NCBI GenBank assembly: GCA_902616005.1
Contig: CACMRG010000001.1
Location: 1-64,000 of the forward strand
Direction of reading: 5' to 3'
Origin: an uncultured SAR116 cluster alpha proteobacterium
GTDB taxonomy: Bacteria; Pseudomonadota; Alphaproteobacteria; Puniceispirillales; Marisalimonadaceae
DNA: 64,000 nt
Below are positions 16,695 to 26,273 of the stretch, one piece after another. The notes under the pieces were generated by a model that was given only the letters and a program-made list of their open reading frames with translations, was not told the DNA's origin and searched no databases. Each line of letters begins with the position of its first letter. Positions within the stretch are counted from its first letter, which is position 1. The position numbers and the translations under genes were made by a program.

Positions 16695-17216
16695 TTATTT
16701 CATTAAAGGGTCATTACTTCTTTTCCACAAAATTTTAGTTTTATTAATATGTTTTAATAAAAGTTTTTCTTTTTCACTATAAAGATATCCAGTTGTACCA
16801 TTAATAAAATATCCACCATCTTCTGGAATATCAGTAAATAAATAATATTCTTCTTTCAATTCATCTTTTGTCACAAGATGCGTTTTCTCTTCAGTTAAAA
16901 TTTTATCCCACCATTCCTCTTTAGTTCTTTTGGTAGTAAAAATATCTTTAATTGTGTTATCAACATTTGTAAGTTGATGACGTATCACATTTTTTACAGT
17001 TTGACGTTTTGTTTTAAGTTTTCTAGATTTTTCAAATTTATTTTTTTTAAAACTCTCAAGACACAATTTTGAAATGCCAGTAACTCTCCATGACCATGAT
17101 TCACCAACCAATAATGACTTAAATATTAGTTTTTTTTTCTCAAAACTAAGTTCGCTGTCATATAATTTTAAATATATATCAAATATTGCTGATGATTTAT
17201 GGTTATAAAATCTCAT
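16695..17216 (-). CDS. Conserved-looking hypothetical protein, 173 aa
   Basis: This 173-residue soluble protein is rich in Lys and Trp, with no signal peptide or membrane segment. Notable pieces are GESWSWRVTGI near residue 58, a basic stretch KFEKSRKLKTKRQTVKNVIRHQ (its core KLKTKRQ), and a C-terminal PEDGGYFINGTTGYLYSEKE. I recognise no catalytic motif. Basic and aromatic content leaves nucleic-acid binding possible, which is speculation. It is divergent from the 72-residue protein at 17336 with 119 bp between. Confidence 0.55.
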   Translation of the reverse strand: MRFYNHKSSAIFDIYLKLYDSELSFEKKKLIFKSLLVGESWSWRVTGISKLCLESFKKNKFEKSRKLKTKRQTVKNVIRHQLTNVDNTIKDIFTTKRTKEEWWDKILTEEKTHLVTKDELKEEYYLFTDIPEDGGYFINGTTGYLYSEKEKLLLKHINKTKILWKRSNDPLMK

Positions 17217-17335
17217 CTAAAGTGCCTAAGTTTAATATATTATAGATATAGAATAGTTTAAATTAAAAGATTAACTAAAATAATTTTTATTGAAAATTAT
17301 TTTTAAAATAGTTTAGAATTGTTTATTGATTAATT

Positions 17336-17554
17336 ATGTATGCTATAAAAATTATACCCAATAAACGCAAAATGGATGATTGGTTTCTTTACAGAGATCC
17401 CAATGAACTCGTAGTTCAATGCTGGAACGAAAAAGAAGATGCTGAAAATTTTATGAAAAAACTGGATTATGATCTTTGTGAAATTACTGAAGACATACCA
17501 GAAAGTGCTATTCGAAGGTATAATGAAAAGAGAAATGCAGTAAAAAAAGATTAA
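17336..17554 (+). CDS. Small acidic hypothetical protein upstream of the PhyH dioxygenase
   Basis: This 72-residue protein begins MYAIKIIPNKRK and has WFLYRDPNELVVQCWNEKEDAENF in its middle (here only the core RDPNELV matters). The fold looks like a small alpha/beta unit. It ends six bases before the dioxygenase start, so the two are probably co-expressed. No family is recognised. Confidence 0.55.
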   Translation: MYAIKIIPNKRKMDDWFLYRDPNELVVQCWNEKEDAENFMKKLDYDLCEITEDIPESAIRRYNEKRNAVKKD

Positions 17555-17560
17555 TTACTT

Positions 17561-18415
17561 ATGGCTAGTGTATTAAATGCATCTCAAAAAAAAGAATTTG
17601 AACAAAAGGGCTTTATAATAATTAGAAATTTTTTTGATGAAGAAGAAATAAGTTTACTCCAACAAGCTTCCCATAAAGATAAAAATATTAAAAAACATCT
17701 TTATGACAGAAAAGATTCTGAAGGATTAGTAACAAAGATGGTCGCTTGGAATCATCCAGATGATAGTATTTACGGAACAGTCGCAAGATCTTATAAGATG
17801 GTTGACACCATGGAACACTTGCTAGAAGGCGAAGTCTATCATTATCATTCTAAAATTACAGCAAAAGAACCATTTGAAGGTGGTGCTTGGGAGTGGCATC
17901 AGGATTATGGATATTGGTATAATAATGGTTGTCTATTTCCACATATGGCTAGTGCAATGATTGCTCTTGATAAATGTACCAAGAAAAATGGCTGTTTGCA
18001 GGTATTATCGGGTTCAAATAAAATTGGTAGAATTGATCATGCTTTATTGGAAAGTGGACAAGTTGGTGTAGACTTGAAAAGGGTTGAAGAAGCTAAAAAA
18101 CATTTAGATTTAATTTACTGTGAAATGGAACCTGGAGATGTTTTGTTTTTTCATTGCAACACTCTTCATAGATCAGATAAAAACAATTCAGATAAAAGAA
18201 GATGGACTTTATTATGCTGTTATAACTTAGCTACAAACGACCCATTTATCGATCATCATCATCCTAATTATACGCCTATAAAAAAACTTGAAGACAAACA
18301 AATTAGAAAAGCTGGTTCAAAGTTTTTAAACCCAAATGCAGCCGGAACTTTTTTGAACCGACCTACAGCTCCACCTCAATTAAAAAGAAGTAATGGTCAA
18401 TTATTTAAAAAATAA
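17561..18415 (+). CDS. Phytanoyl-CoA dioxygenase (PhyH) family Fe(II)/2-oxoglutarate oxygenase
   Basis: The 284-residue cytosolic enzyme has the non-haem iron facial triad: H113 and D115 (WHQDYG) and the distal H203 (TLHRSDKN). Arginines a few residues later (DKRRW) are likely to bind 2-oxoglutarate. PhyH enzymes hydroxylate diverse small molecules (ectoine, phosphonates, quaternary amines, lipids); the substrate here is not evident. It follows the 72-residue gene by 6 bp. Its 3' end overlaps the convergent acyltransferase by 11 bp. Confidence 0.87.
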   Translation: MASVLNASQKKEFEQKGFIIIRNFFDEEEISLLQQASHKDKNIKKHLYDRKDSEGLVTKMVAWNHPDDSIYGTVARSYKMVDTMEHLLEGEVYHYHSKITAKEPFEGGAWEWHQDYGYWYNNGCLFPHMASAMIALDKCTKKNGCLQVLSGSNKIGRIDHALLESGQVGVDLKRVEEAKKHLDLIYCEMEPGDVLFFHCNTLHRSDKNNSDKRRWTLLCCYNLATNDPFIDHHHPNYTPIKKLEDKQIRKAGSKFLNPNAAGTFLNRPTAPPQLKRSNGQLFKK

Positions 18416-19214
18416 ACTTTTCAATTTTATTTTGAAGAAATAAAGCTAGTTCTTTATCATTTAAATTTGGTAAATTTTTGTTTTGGATGAAATCACAAAT
18501 GTCAAGATTAATATATTTGTCTAAGCTTTTTTTAATTTCGTAAAGATATAAACTCTGCTTTATTGTTTGATTAATTCTCGAAGCTGCCTGGAAGATATTT
18601 GAGTTACTTCCTTTAAATTTAATCAACAAAAGATCTGCTGAAGAAGTGTTTAACAATTTCCCTATCATTGGTTTCCAATATTCTTCCTTAATAGGTTCAC
18701 CTTTTTTTCTAGACCAAGCTACTGCTCCAGCTGGGAATATGGCAACAACCCCACCTTTGTTCAAAATATTTATTGCTTCTTTTCTTATATTAACGTTGTT
18801 TCTCATTGCATTTTTATTATTGCTAAAATCAATTGGCAATATATTTGGTGCTAATGAAGGTTCTTTTTGCAATATACCGTGAGCTACTACTCTAAAATTA
18901 GAGTCATATCTTGAGGCTAACCAAGAAAGTATCACTCCATCAGTTACACCATAAGGGTGATTAGCAGCAATAATTAATCCTCTATTTTTATTTTTTTTTG
19001 GTAGGTTTAAATTTGGAAATTGAACCCCTAGACTATTAATGGCTAAATCCCAACAATCATTACCAATTTTATTTTGAACATTTTTTGTATAATTATCATA
19101 TCTCTTTTTTAGAGCGAACCTAGCAGAGCAAGTTTCAATAACTTCAATAAACAATCTATGATGAAGGGGCAACCAAGGTTCAGCGTATGTAATTTTGACA
19201 GATTTTTTTAACAT
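18405..19214 (-). CDS. Lysophospholipid / 1-acylglycerol-3-phosphate acyltransferase-like protein
   Basis: The 269-residue protein belongs to the PlsC-like superfamily. The catalytic block is AANHPYGVTDG; the His-to-Asp spacing is one residue longer than the textbook HX4D, as in the hemolysin/OlsA-like branch with NHPxGxxD. A later FPAGAVAW corresponds to the phosphate-binding motif. It probably acylates a lysolipid at the inner membrane. It lies 14 bp after the amidase gene on the same strand and overlaps PhyH by 11 bp at its 3' end. Confidence 0.78.
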   Translation of the reverse strand: MLKKSVKITYAEPWLPLHHRLFIEVIETCSARFALKKRYDNYTKNVQNKIGNDCWDLAINSLGVQFPNLNLPKKNKNRGLIIAANHPYGVTDGVILSWLASRYDSNFRVVAHGILQKEPSLAPNILPIDFSNNKNAMRNNVNIRKEAINILNKGGVVAIFPAGAVAWSRKKGEPIKEEYWKPMIGKLLNTSSADLLLIKFKGSNSNIFQAASRINQTIKQSLYLYEIKKSLDKYINLDICDFIQNKNLPNLNDKELALFLQNKIEKFIF

Positions 19215-19228
19215 TATTAATCTTTGAC

Positions 19229-20629
19229 CTAAAAATTTGGATTAATGGGGTTAATTTCTGGAAAAAGTTTTTCCAAGTCATATGCTACTTTAAATAACTG
19301 ATCTTCTCTAAATTTTCTACTTATAAATTGCACACCGATAGGTATTTTATTTTCATTAACGTGATTTGAAAAGCATAATCCAGGTAAACCAAGGTAAGGA
19401 GGGGCAATTTGAGGTAGCATTGATGTAAAAACTTCATCAAAATCTTTTTCAGACTTTGTATCTTTAAGATCTTCAAAAGGAAGATCTCCAGAAATAGGGC
19501 ATAATATCAGAGGGTATTTATCGAAAAAAAGTGACCATTTTCTCCCTAAAGTTGCTCTTTGTTGAAGTGAATCCATAAATTTTTCTATAGAAGTATCAGG
19601 GCATTTTTTTGACATTTGATCAAAGACAAATATTGCGTCTTCATCTTTTTCTTCAAAAATAGCTTTGCCAGAAGATCTTCTAAATTCACCAAGCCATAAT
19701 ACTGCTTGATAATGACCAATCTCCTCAAAGTTTGGACCTTCAATTTCATCAACAATCCAACCTTCATTTTCTAATTTTTTTGCTACATTCAATAGGTTAG
19801 ATTTAACTTCATCAGAAATTTTTATACCTTTGATTTGAGTTAATAATGCAATTTTTTTATTTAAAGTTGGTAAATCGTGTGAGATCGGTGTCCACCACGG
19901 GTCATCATAATTTGGTTGTCTCATAGCATCATATCCCAACTCTAAATCTTTAATTGATCTTGCAAGAGGACCGGAAACAGCCATTATTTGACCACCAATA
20001 TATCTATCTTGCATAGAATAATTGATCATCGGCACTCGACCAAGGCTTGGTCTAATTCCATGAATTCCGCATGCATAAGCAGGATATCTTATTGAGCCTG
20101 CTATGTCAGTTCCATGACCTATGCAACCAATGCCACTAGCAGTTGCTGAGGCAGCTCCCCCAGAAGATCCTCCAGGTGTTATTCTTTTATTATGGGGGTT
20201 TAAAGTATGACCATGAAGTGAGTTATTAGTAAACCACCTAATGCTGAATGCTGGGGTATTGGTTCTACCAATAATTAGAGCACCTGCTTTTTCTAAGTTA
20301 TCTACTACGGTACTATTTTTATTTGCAATTAAAGATTTGTTTAATCGTAAGCCATTTGTTGATGCAAACCCATTTTGATCAGTATTAATTTTAATAGTTA
20401 CTGGAACGCCAGCTAAACAACCTAATGGTTTTTTATTTTTTTTATTATTATCTAAAAGTTTTGCCTGTTTTCTTGCATATTCGAATGTTGATTCTGGAAT
20501 TGCGTTAATCTTTGGATTAACTTGGTTAAACCTTTCTTCTACAGAATTAATAATTTCATCTAAAGATATTTCATTAGAAAGATAAAGTTTTGATATTTCA
20601 CTTGCATTTAACGACCATAAATTTTTCAT
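19229..20629 (-). CDS. Amidase (amidase-signature family)
   Basis: With the ATG at 20627-20629 this is a 466-residue amidase; the TTG five codons upstream is less likely. The Ser-cisSer-Lys machinery is visible: the lysine in VTIKIN, the Gly/Ser-rich PGGSSGGAAS, and the nucleophile in DIAGSIRYPA. The family hydrolyses amides, including amino-acid amides and acylated amines. The substrate is unknown. It stands upstream of the acyltransferase and near three other amide- or acyl-cleaving enzymes (21344-24376), suggesting a shared theme of deacylation. Confidence 0.88.
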   Translation of the reverse strand: MKNLWSLNASEISKLYLSNEISLDEIINSVEERFNQVNPKINAIPESTFEYARKQAKLLDNNKKNKKPLGCLAGVPVTIKINTDQNGFASTNGLRLNKSLIANKNSTVVDNLEKAGALIIGRTNTPAFSIRWFTNNSLHGHTLNPHNKRITPGGSSGGAASATASGIGCIGHGTDIAGSIRYPAYACGIHGIRPSLGRVPMINYSMQDRYIGGQIMAVSGPLARSIKDLELGYDAMRQPNYDDPWWTPISHDLPTLNKKIALLTQIKGIKISDEVKSNLLNVAKKLENEGWIVDEIEGPNFEEIGHYQAVLWLGEFRRSSGKAIFEEKDEDAIFVFDQMSKKCPDTSIEKFMDSLQQRATLGRKWSLFFDKYPLILCPISGDLPFEDLKDTKSEKDFDEVFTSMLPQIAPPYLGLPGLCFSNHVNENKIPIGVQFISRKFREDQLFKVAYDLEKLFPEINPINPNF

Positions 20630-20693
20630 TTCATTCACAAACAATTAAAATTATAATAAAAATAAACAGATTAAAATATATAAATTTTTCAAA

Positions 20694-21332
20694 TTATTTT
20701 TTATTAATAGAATTTATTTTGTAATTATCCAATTTTCTAATCTCATTTTCTGAATTTATATTATAAAAAGGATCAATTTCATTTCCATTAAAATTATAAT
20801 GGATATACTCAATTTTTAAACTAGATGTAAATACATCAACTTTTCTCAAACCATTAGAAATTTTTATTTGCAAATCCTCTATTAATTTTATATTCCAAAG
20901 AGAAATTACATGATGTGTTTTAAGATTGGATGTAACAGATATTAAATCAAAATTTTTAGCTTTATTATCTAGGATATTATTGGCTTTTATAAAAATATCA
21001 TTTGGAAAAAAGGGGACATCACATGGAAAAGTGAAAACCCATTTATATTTTAAACAATTTGCCCAGACTAGTGCGGAATATATACCTGACAATGGACCTA
21101 GATGACCAACAAACTTATCTTTAATTATTTCTAATCCAAACTTAGAAAATTTATCTAAATTTTCATTAGCATTTATCGCTATTGGTAAATTATTATTTGA
21201 AATTTTTTTTATAATTCTTGAAATTAAGGTATGATTATCAATAAATGCAAATGCTTTATTGACATTGTTCATTCTCACAGACTTTCCTCCTGCCAGTATA
21301 ACACAAGGATATTTAACTTTTTGATTATTCAA
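20694..21332 (-). CDS. mobA: Molybdenum cofactor guanylyltransferase
   Basis: The 212-residue nucleotidyltransferase begins with the MobA signature LAGGKSVRM and has a later FPCDVPFF segment (metal-binding Asp). It transfers GMP to molybdopterin to give the MGD cofactor of DMSO-reductase-type enzymes. No other Moco gene or molybdoenzyme is in this window. It is more divergent than well-studied MobA proteins in its middle part. It lies 11 bp downstream of the M20 amidohydrolase on the same strand. Confidence 0.78.
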   Translation of the reverse strand: MNNQKVKYPCVILAGGKSVRMNNVNKAFAFIDNHTLISRIIKKISNNNLPIAINANENLDKFSKFGLEIIKDKFVGHLGPLSGIYSALVWANCLKYKWVFTFPCDVPFFPNDIFIKANNILDNKAKNFDLISVTSNLKTHHVISLWNIKLIEDLQIKISNGLRKVDVFTSSLKIEYIHYNFNGNEIDPFYNINSENEIRKLDNYKINSINKK

Positions 21333-21343
21333 TTTTTTATTTG

Positions 21344-22507
21344 TTATTTTAAATTTTCCTTAACTAAACACTCCCAATATTTAACACCAAAAGGCAAAAG
21401 TTTGTCATTAAAATCAAAATAAGGAGAATGTAATTTTTCAGAATTAATTCCTGCGCCTAACCATAAATAAGCACCTGGTTTTTCTTTTAACATATAAGAA
21501 AAATCTTCAGAACCCATTGTAGGGGTACAATTTTCATCTATCATATCTTTTCCAAAATATTTTTCATAAATTTCATGAGCAAAAGAGGCACTTTTTTCAT
21601 CATTCACAGTTGGTGGATAGCCTGGAATAATTTTAAAATGAACTTTGCAGTTATGAGAAATCGCAGTTTGTTCAACTAAACATTTGATTTTTTTTAAAAG
21701 ATTATTTCTATCTTGTTCATTAGTTGATCTTAATGTTCCTCCCAGATAGGCGCTTTCAGGTATTACGTTAAAGGCTGAGCCACTATTAATTTTTGTAATT
21801 GATAGAACAGCATTTGAAAATGGATCCAATTGTCTTGATATAATAGTTTGAAGAGAAACAATTATAAATCCTAAAGCTATAATTGGATCATTTGAAACAT
21901 TTGGTTGAGCAGCATGCCCTCCTTTTCCAAATATATTAATCTCAAATATATCACCGCCAGCCATAGCGAACTGTTTATGTATCACAGCTTTACCAAGTTC
22001 AACTCCAGGCCAATTATGTATTCCCCAAACGTTATCAATTTTAAACTTTTTGAATAATCCATCATTAATCATAGATTTGGCACCAGCTCTTCCACCCTCT
22101 TCAGCTGGTTGAAAAATAAAAAATACTTTACCAGTAAAGTTTCTGTTTTCTGACAATATTTTAGCAGCGCCCAAAAGCATTGTCACATGGCCATCATGAC
22201 CGCAAGCATGCATTTTACCTAAATTTTTTGAAGAATAACTTAAGTTTGTTTTTTCATCCATTGGCAATGCATCCATGTCAGCTCTTAAACCTATTGATTT
22301 ACTAGATTTTTTTTTGCCTTCTAAAATACCAACTAATCCTGTTTTACCAATGTTTTTAACAACTTTAATTCCAAATTCCTTAAGTTTTTTCTCAATGAAT
22401 TCCGCAGTTTTATACTCTTCATAAGCAATTTCTGGAAAAGAATGAATTGTTTGTCTCCACTTTTTCATTGTTGGAATTAAATCTTGTATGTTTTTATTAA
22501 ATTTCAT
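21344..22507 (-). CDS. M20-family amidohydrolase (hippurate/IAA-amino-acid hydrolase-like)
   Basis: The 387-residue zinc enzyme contains the family motifs ADMDALPM, HACGHDGH (metal ligands), QPAEEGGRAGA (catalytic Glu) and GGHAAQPN in the dimerisation domain, and ends with the last metal His in LHSPYFDF. Members cleave N-acyl amino acids such as hippurate or N-acetyl amino acids. It is divergent from the N-formylglutamate-hydrolase-like gene with only 16 bp between starts. It fits a cluster for using N-acylated amino compounds. Confidence 0.9.
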   Translation of the reverse strand: MKFNKNIQDLIPTMKKWRQTIHSFPEIAYEEYKTAEFIEKKLKEFGIKVVKNIGKTGLVGILEGKKKSSKSIGLRADMDALPMDEKTNLSYSSKNLGKMHACGHDGHVTMLLGAAKILSENRNFTGKVFFIFQPAEEGGRAGAKSMINDGLFKKFKIDNVWGIHNWPGVELGKAVIHKQFAMAGGDIFEINIFGKGGHAAQPNVSNDPIIALGFIIVSLQTIISRQLDPFSNAVLSITKINSGSAFNVIPESAYLGGTLRSTNEQDRNNLLKKIKCLVEQTAISHNCKVHFKIIPGYPPTVNDEKSASFAHEIYEKYFGKDMIDENCTPTMGSEDFSYMLKEKPGAYLWLGAGINSEKLHSPYFDFNDKLLPFGVKYWECLVKENLK

Positions 22508-22523
22508 TATAATTTACTCAATA

Positions 22524-23399
22524 ATGGTTTCAACTTTTGATAATATATTAACAATTCTTGGAGAAGAAAACCAAACAATTCCTCTAATTTTTGATTCCCC
22601 GCATAGTGGGAACCTTTATCCGAAGGATTTTAAACATAATACAAAATTTGAAAAATTAAGACAGGCAGAAGATAGTTATGTAGATGAGCTTTACAAAGAA
22701 GCCTCAGATATTGGTGCTATTTTATTAAAAGCAAATTTTCCTAGATCCTATATAGATCCTAATAGAGCGGAAACAGATTTTTCTTTAAGTGAGATTTCTG
22801 ATTTTAGTAAAGACATTTTAAATATAGATTTTCAACCAACAATCAAAACAAAATTAGGAATTGGTTTGATTTGGCTTAAAGTACCACCTGATGGTGAAGA
22901 TATGTATGCAAAAAAATTAACATGTGATCAAGTTGCGAATAGGATCTTAAATTATCACAGACCATATCATAAAAAACTTAAATTAATTTTGAAAAATACA
23001 TATGATAAATATAAATGTTTCTTTCATATAAACTGTCATTCTATGCAAAATAATGCAAGTGCCATGTCAACTCAAGAAAAGGGGACACTTCGGCCAGACT
23101 TTGTTATAGGTGATAGAGATGGTACTTCTTGTAATAAAAAGTTTACAAATCTTATTATTACTATTCTTAAAGATTTAAATTATGATGTAGTTATGAATGA
23201 TCCTTATAAAGGTATGGAGTTAGTTTCTGCTTATAGTAATCCAGCTCAAAATAAACATTCATTACAAATTGAAGTTAATCGAGGGTTATATATGGATGAA
23301 AAAACTAGAATCAAAACGGATGGTTTTAATGTTTTAAAAGAACATTTGTCGTTGATGATTAAAGAGATAAAAGGATTTGTAGAGGAGGAAATTAGATGA
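22524..23399 (+). CDS. N-formylglutamate amidohydrolase-like enzyme
   Basis: From the ATG at 22524 this is a 291-residue protein. An in-frame ATG at 22488 would run into the divergent M20 gene and adds only hydrophobic residues. Family features are LIFDSPHSGNLYP near the start, RSYIDPNRAE (the DxNR-like motif) and HINCHSM. The family (HutG type) cleaves N-formylglutamate or related N-acyl amino acids. No other histidine-degradation genes are present, so the physiological substrate may differ. It overlaps the next gene by 4 bp (ATGA). Confidence 0.85.
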   Translation: MVSTFDNILTILGEENQTIPLIFDSPHSGNLYPKDFKHNTKFEKLRQAEDSYVDELYKEASDIGAILLKANFPRSYIDPNRAETDFSLSEISDFSKDILNIDFQPTIKTKLGIGLIWLKVPPDGEDMYAKKLTCDQVANRILNYHRPYHKKLKLILKNTYDKYKCFFHINCHSMQNNASAMSTQEKGTLRPDFVIGDRDGTSCNKKFTNLIITILKDLNYDVVMNDPYKGMELVSAYSNPAQNKHSLQIEVNRGLYMDEKTRIKTDGFNVLKEHLSLMIKEIKGFVEEEIR

Positions 23400-24376
23400 A
23401 TGACCCAAGATTAAATTATGCAAATGAGTACCCAGTAGAAATTTTACCTCCTGACATATCTGGATATAAAAAAACTAACACAGGTGTAGATTATATTTTA
23501 ACTTTAGATAGTGGATTTCCAGGACCTCATGTTTTAGTAACTGGTGTTGTTCATGGTAACGAGCCTTGTGGGGCAATTGCTATAGATTGGTATTTAAAAA
23601 ATAATTTTAGACCTAAAGAAGGTAAACTCACATTTGGATTTATGAACATAGAGGCATATTTAGCTTTTGATCCGGAAAATCCTAATAGAACTAGATGGGT
23701 TGATGAAGATTTTAATAGACTTTGGGCTCCAGGAGTTTTAGAAGAAAAAAACAGAAGTAAAACCTACGAATTTTTTAGAGCTAATGAAGTAAAACACATA
23801 ATTTCTGATGCCGATTTTCTTTTGGATATTCATTCAATGCAAAAACCATGCGTGCCTCTAATGATGGCTGGTATATTGGATAAAGGTATAACATTAGCTA
23901 AAAATTTAAATTATGAAATTAAAATTATTACAGATTCAGGGCATAAAGAGGGTATGAGGATGAGAGATTATGGTGATTTCTCAAATCCAGAAAGCAAAAA
24001 AAATGCTCTCTTAGTTGAATGTGGACAACATTGGGAGAAATCATCTAAAGATGTGGCTATTGAGTCATTGATAAAGTTTCTTAGACATACTGGAGTTATG
24101 GATAATAATTTTGGAGAGGATATTATATCAAATGAAATTGTTTCATCAAATCAAATTGAAGTATTTAAAGTTGGTGAAATTGTGACTATTAAAACAAACA
24201 ATTTTATGTTTGAAAAAAATTGGCAAGGCTTCGATAAACTCACCAAAGGCTCAGTTATCGGAAAGGATGGAGATAAAATTATATATGCTCCTTTTGAAGA
24301 AACTATATTGATAATGCCTACGAAAAGATTATTCCCTGGAAAAACAGCAGTTAGACTTGCTTACAATTTAGATTAA
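23396..24376 (+). CDS. Succinylglutamate desuccinylase / aspartoacylase family hydrolase
   Basis: The 326-residue M14-like zinc enzyme shows the metal site VVHGNEPCG (His and Glu) and LDIHSM (third ligand). RWVDEDFNRLW is the typical substrate-binding segment. The family removes acyl groups from N-succinylglutamate, N-acetylaspartate and similar compounds. It is translationally coupled to the preceding hydrolase by an ATGA overlap. Both face the peptide-type ABC operon, suggesting import and deacylation of N-acyl amino acids, which is inference. Confidence 0.87.
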   Translation: MNDPRLNYANEYPVEILPPDISGYKKTNTGVDYILTLDSGFPGPHVLVTGVVHGNEPCGAIAIDWYLKNNFRPKEGKLTFGFMNIEAYLAFDPENPNRTRWVDEDFNRLWAPGVLEEKNRSKTYEFFRANEVKHIISDADFLLDIHSMQKPCVPLMMAGILDKGITLAKNLNYEIKIITDSGHKEGMRMRDYGDFSNPESKKNALLVECGQHWEKSSKDVAIESLIKFLRHTGVMDNNFGEDIISNEIVSSNQIEVFKVGEIVTIKTNNFMFEKNWQGFDKLTKGSVIGKDGDKIIYAPFEETILIMPTKRLFPGKTAVRLAYNLD

Positions 24377-24393
24377 ATTTTTATGTAGAGTAA

Positions 24394-25272
24394 TTATTGA
24401 AGTCTAGGGTTAAACATATCCCTTAAATGATCTCCGACTAAGTTTATAGATGCTACTGTTATTAAAAGAGCGATACCTGGAAATATGCTAATCCAAAAAT
24501 CACCACTATACATATATTCAAATCCATTACCAATAAGTAATCCTAGAGAGGGCTCTGTTATTGGTAATCCTAAACCTAAAAAACTTAATGTTGCTTCTAG
24601 TGAAATGGCATGCGCTGTTTGTAATGTACCAACTACAATTAATGGAGCAAGACAATTTGGTAATATATGTTTAAACATTATCCTAGTATTGCTAAAGGCA
24701 AGACATCTCGCAGAGTCGATATATTCTTTGTTAATTTCTACAAGTGCGGAGGCTCTTGCAGTTCTTGCATAATATGCCCATTGCACTAATATTAAAGCAA
24801 TTATTGTCTTTTCAACTCCTTTTCCAAATGCTGCCAATATTATCAAGGCAACTAATATTGATGGGAAGCTAAGTTGAATATCAACAATTCTCATTATTAT
24901 AGTTTCATATTTTCCTCTAAAAAAAGCTGCAGAAATTCCAAACATCGAACCTATAATTAATGCAAATATTCCTGACAGAACTCCAACTCCTAAACTTACT
25001 CGTAAACCGTAAAATATTGCTGAAAGCATGTCTCTGCCAGCTCCATCTGTTCCAAGGACATATAAATTACCAGCAAAATCTTCGGACATTGGTGGCATTC
25101 TACTATTCATTATACTTACACTATTCAGATCGTAAGGATCTGTTGGGGATACTAGTGGTGCAAAAATAGCTACGAATAATATTAAAAGAAAAACAAAAAA
25201 GGCGAATACAGCAATTTTATTAACAGAAAAATCTCTCCAAAAATTTTTAAAGTTTTGGTCTCTACTGCTCAT
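24394..25272 (-). CDS. Peptide/nickel-type ABC importer permease (DppC-like)
   Basis: The 292-residue inner-membrane permease has an N-terminal helix (about 17-38) followed by a periplasmic loop and five further helices. The TMD carries the DppC-type EAA loop SARCLAFSNTRIMFKHILPN and ends SINLVGDHLRDMFNPRL, the characteristic C-terminus of DppC/OppC proteins. It overlaps the DppB-like gene by 4 bp. No DppD or DppF ATPase follows, because the next gene is the convergent hydrolase. Confidence 0.9.
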   Translation of the reverse strand: MSSRDQNFKNFWRDFSVNKIAVFAFFVFLLILFVAIFAPLVSPTDPYDLNSVSIMNSRMPPMSEDFAGNLYVLGTDGAGRDMLSAIFYGLRVSLGVGVLSGIFALIIGSMFGISAAFFRGKYETIIMRIVDIQLSFPSILVALIILAAFGKGVEKTIIALILVQWAYYARTARASALVEINKEYIDSARCLAFSNTRIMFKHILPNCLAPLIVVGTLQTAHAISLEATLSFLGLGLPITEPSLGLLIGNGFEYMYSGDFWISIFPGIALLITVASINLVGDHLRDMFNPRLQ

Positions 25273-26246
25273 TGATGTGCTCCTTTTAATCTAACTCTAG
25301 GGTCAAGAAAAGTGTATAGAATATCAACGGCAAGGTTCAAAAACACAAAAAATGTAACTATTATCATTAAATATGCAACAATTACTGGTCTGTCTAAATT
25401 ATAAATAGAATCGATAATTAATTTACCCATTCCTGGCCATGCAAACACAGTCTCAGTAACTGTTGAAAAAGCTATTAAAGAGCCAAATTCAAGACCTATA
25501 ACTGTAACTATTGGTATTAAAATATTTTTTAAAATATGAACTAGAACTATACGCTTTTCAGATATACCTTTTGCTCGCGCAAAAGTTATATAATCTTGCA
25601 AGATTATTTCCCTTGTTCCAGCTCTAGTAAGTCTGATAACTGATGAAATCTTAAATAATGCTAAATTCAAAGCAGGAAGAAAAACATGAGATAGACCGTT
25701 TAGCGTGAATAAAGAACTTTCTATTCCAAAAAAATATCCAATTTCCCCTCTTCCCGTAGAGGGTAACCACCCCAAATATACAGCAAAAAACATTATGAAA
25801 ATAATTCCTACCCAAAATGTAGGCATTGAAAACCCAAGAATTGATCCTGCCATTATAGTTTTACTAGCTTTACTATCAGGTTTATAGCCAGCGTAAATAC
25901 CTAGGGGAATAGCTATAATTAAGGAGATAAAAAGAGAAAACAAAGCAAGTTCAAGTGTAGCTGGCATTCTCTGTAATATTAATTTTAGTGCTGGTTCATT
26001 ATAAATAAAAGAACTTCCTAAATCCCCTTTAAGTGCATTTGTTAGAAAATACCAATATTGTTCACTTACTGGCTTATCTAAACCAAGTTCTCTAATCACG
26101 CGTTCAACTTCAGCTTGATCTGCCTCAGGATTTATTAACATTTCAACAGGGTCGCCGACCAAATTAACGCCAACAAAAACTAATATGGACATTATAAAGA
26201 GTACTAAGAAACTCTGTCCAAATCTTTTTAAGATATATTCTAACAT
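25269..26246 (-). CDS. Peptide/nickel-type ABC importer permease (DppB-like)
   Basis: The 325-residue permease starts LEYILKRFGQSFLVLFIMS, a standard DppB beginning, and has six predicted helices. Its EAA loop is TFARAKGISEKRIVLVHILKN and it ends LDPRVRLKG, also typical. It pairs with the DppC-like protein at 24394-25272. Its start lies 27 bases downstream of the hairpin at 26274-26296, which separates it from the binding-protein gene. Confidence 0.9.
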   Translation of the reverse strand: MLEYILKRFGQSFLVLFIMSILVFVGVNLVGDPVEMLINPEADQAEVERVIRELGLDKPVSEQYWYFLTNALKGDLGSSFIYNEPALKLILQRMPATLELALFSLFISLIIAIPLGIYAGYKPDSKASKTIMAGSILGFSMPTFWVGIIFIMFFAVYLGWLPSTGRGEIGYFFGIESSLFTLNGLSHVFLPALNLALFKISSVIRLTRAGTREIILQDYITFARAKGISEKRIVLVHILKNILIPIVTVIGLEFGSLIAFSTVTETVFAWPGMGKLIIDSIYNLDRPVIVAYLMIIVTFFVFLNLAVDILYTFLDPRVRLKGAHQ

Positions 26247-26273
26247 ATGAAAATATTTTTTATTTAAATATTA

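Noticed and set aside
22488-22523. Upstream ATG for the N-formylglutamate-hydrolase-like gene
   Set aside because: It begins within the divergent M20 gene and encodes a hydrophobic stretch foreign to this cytosolic family.
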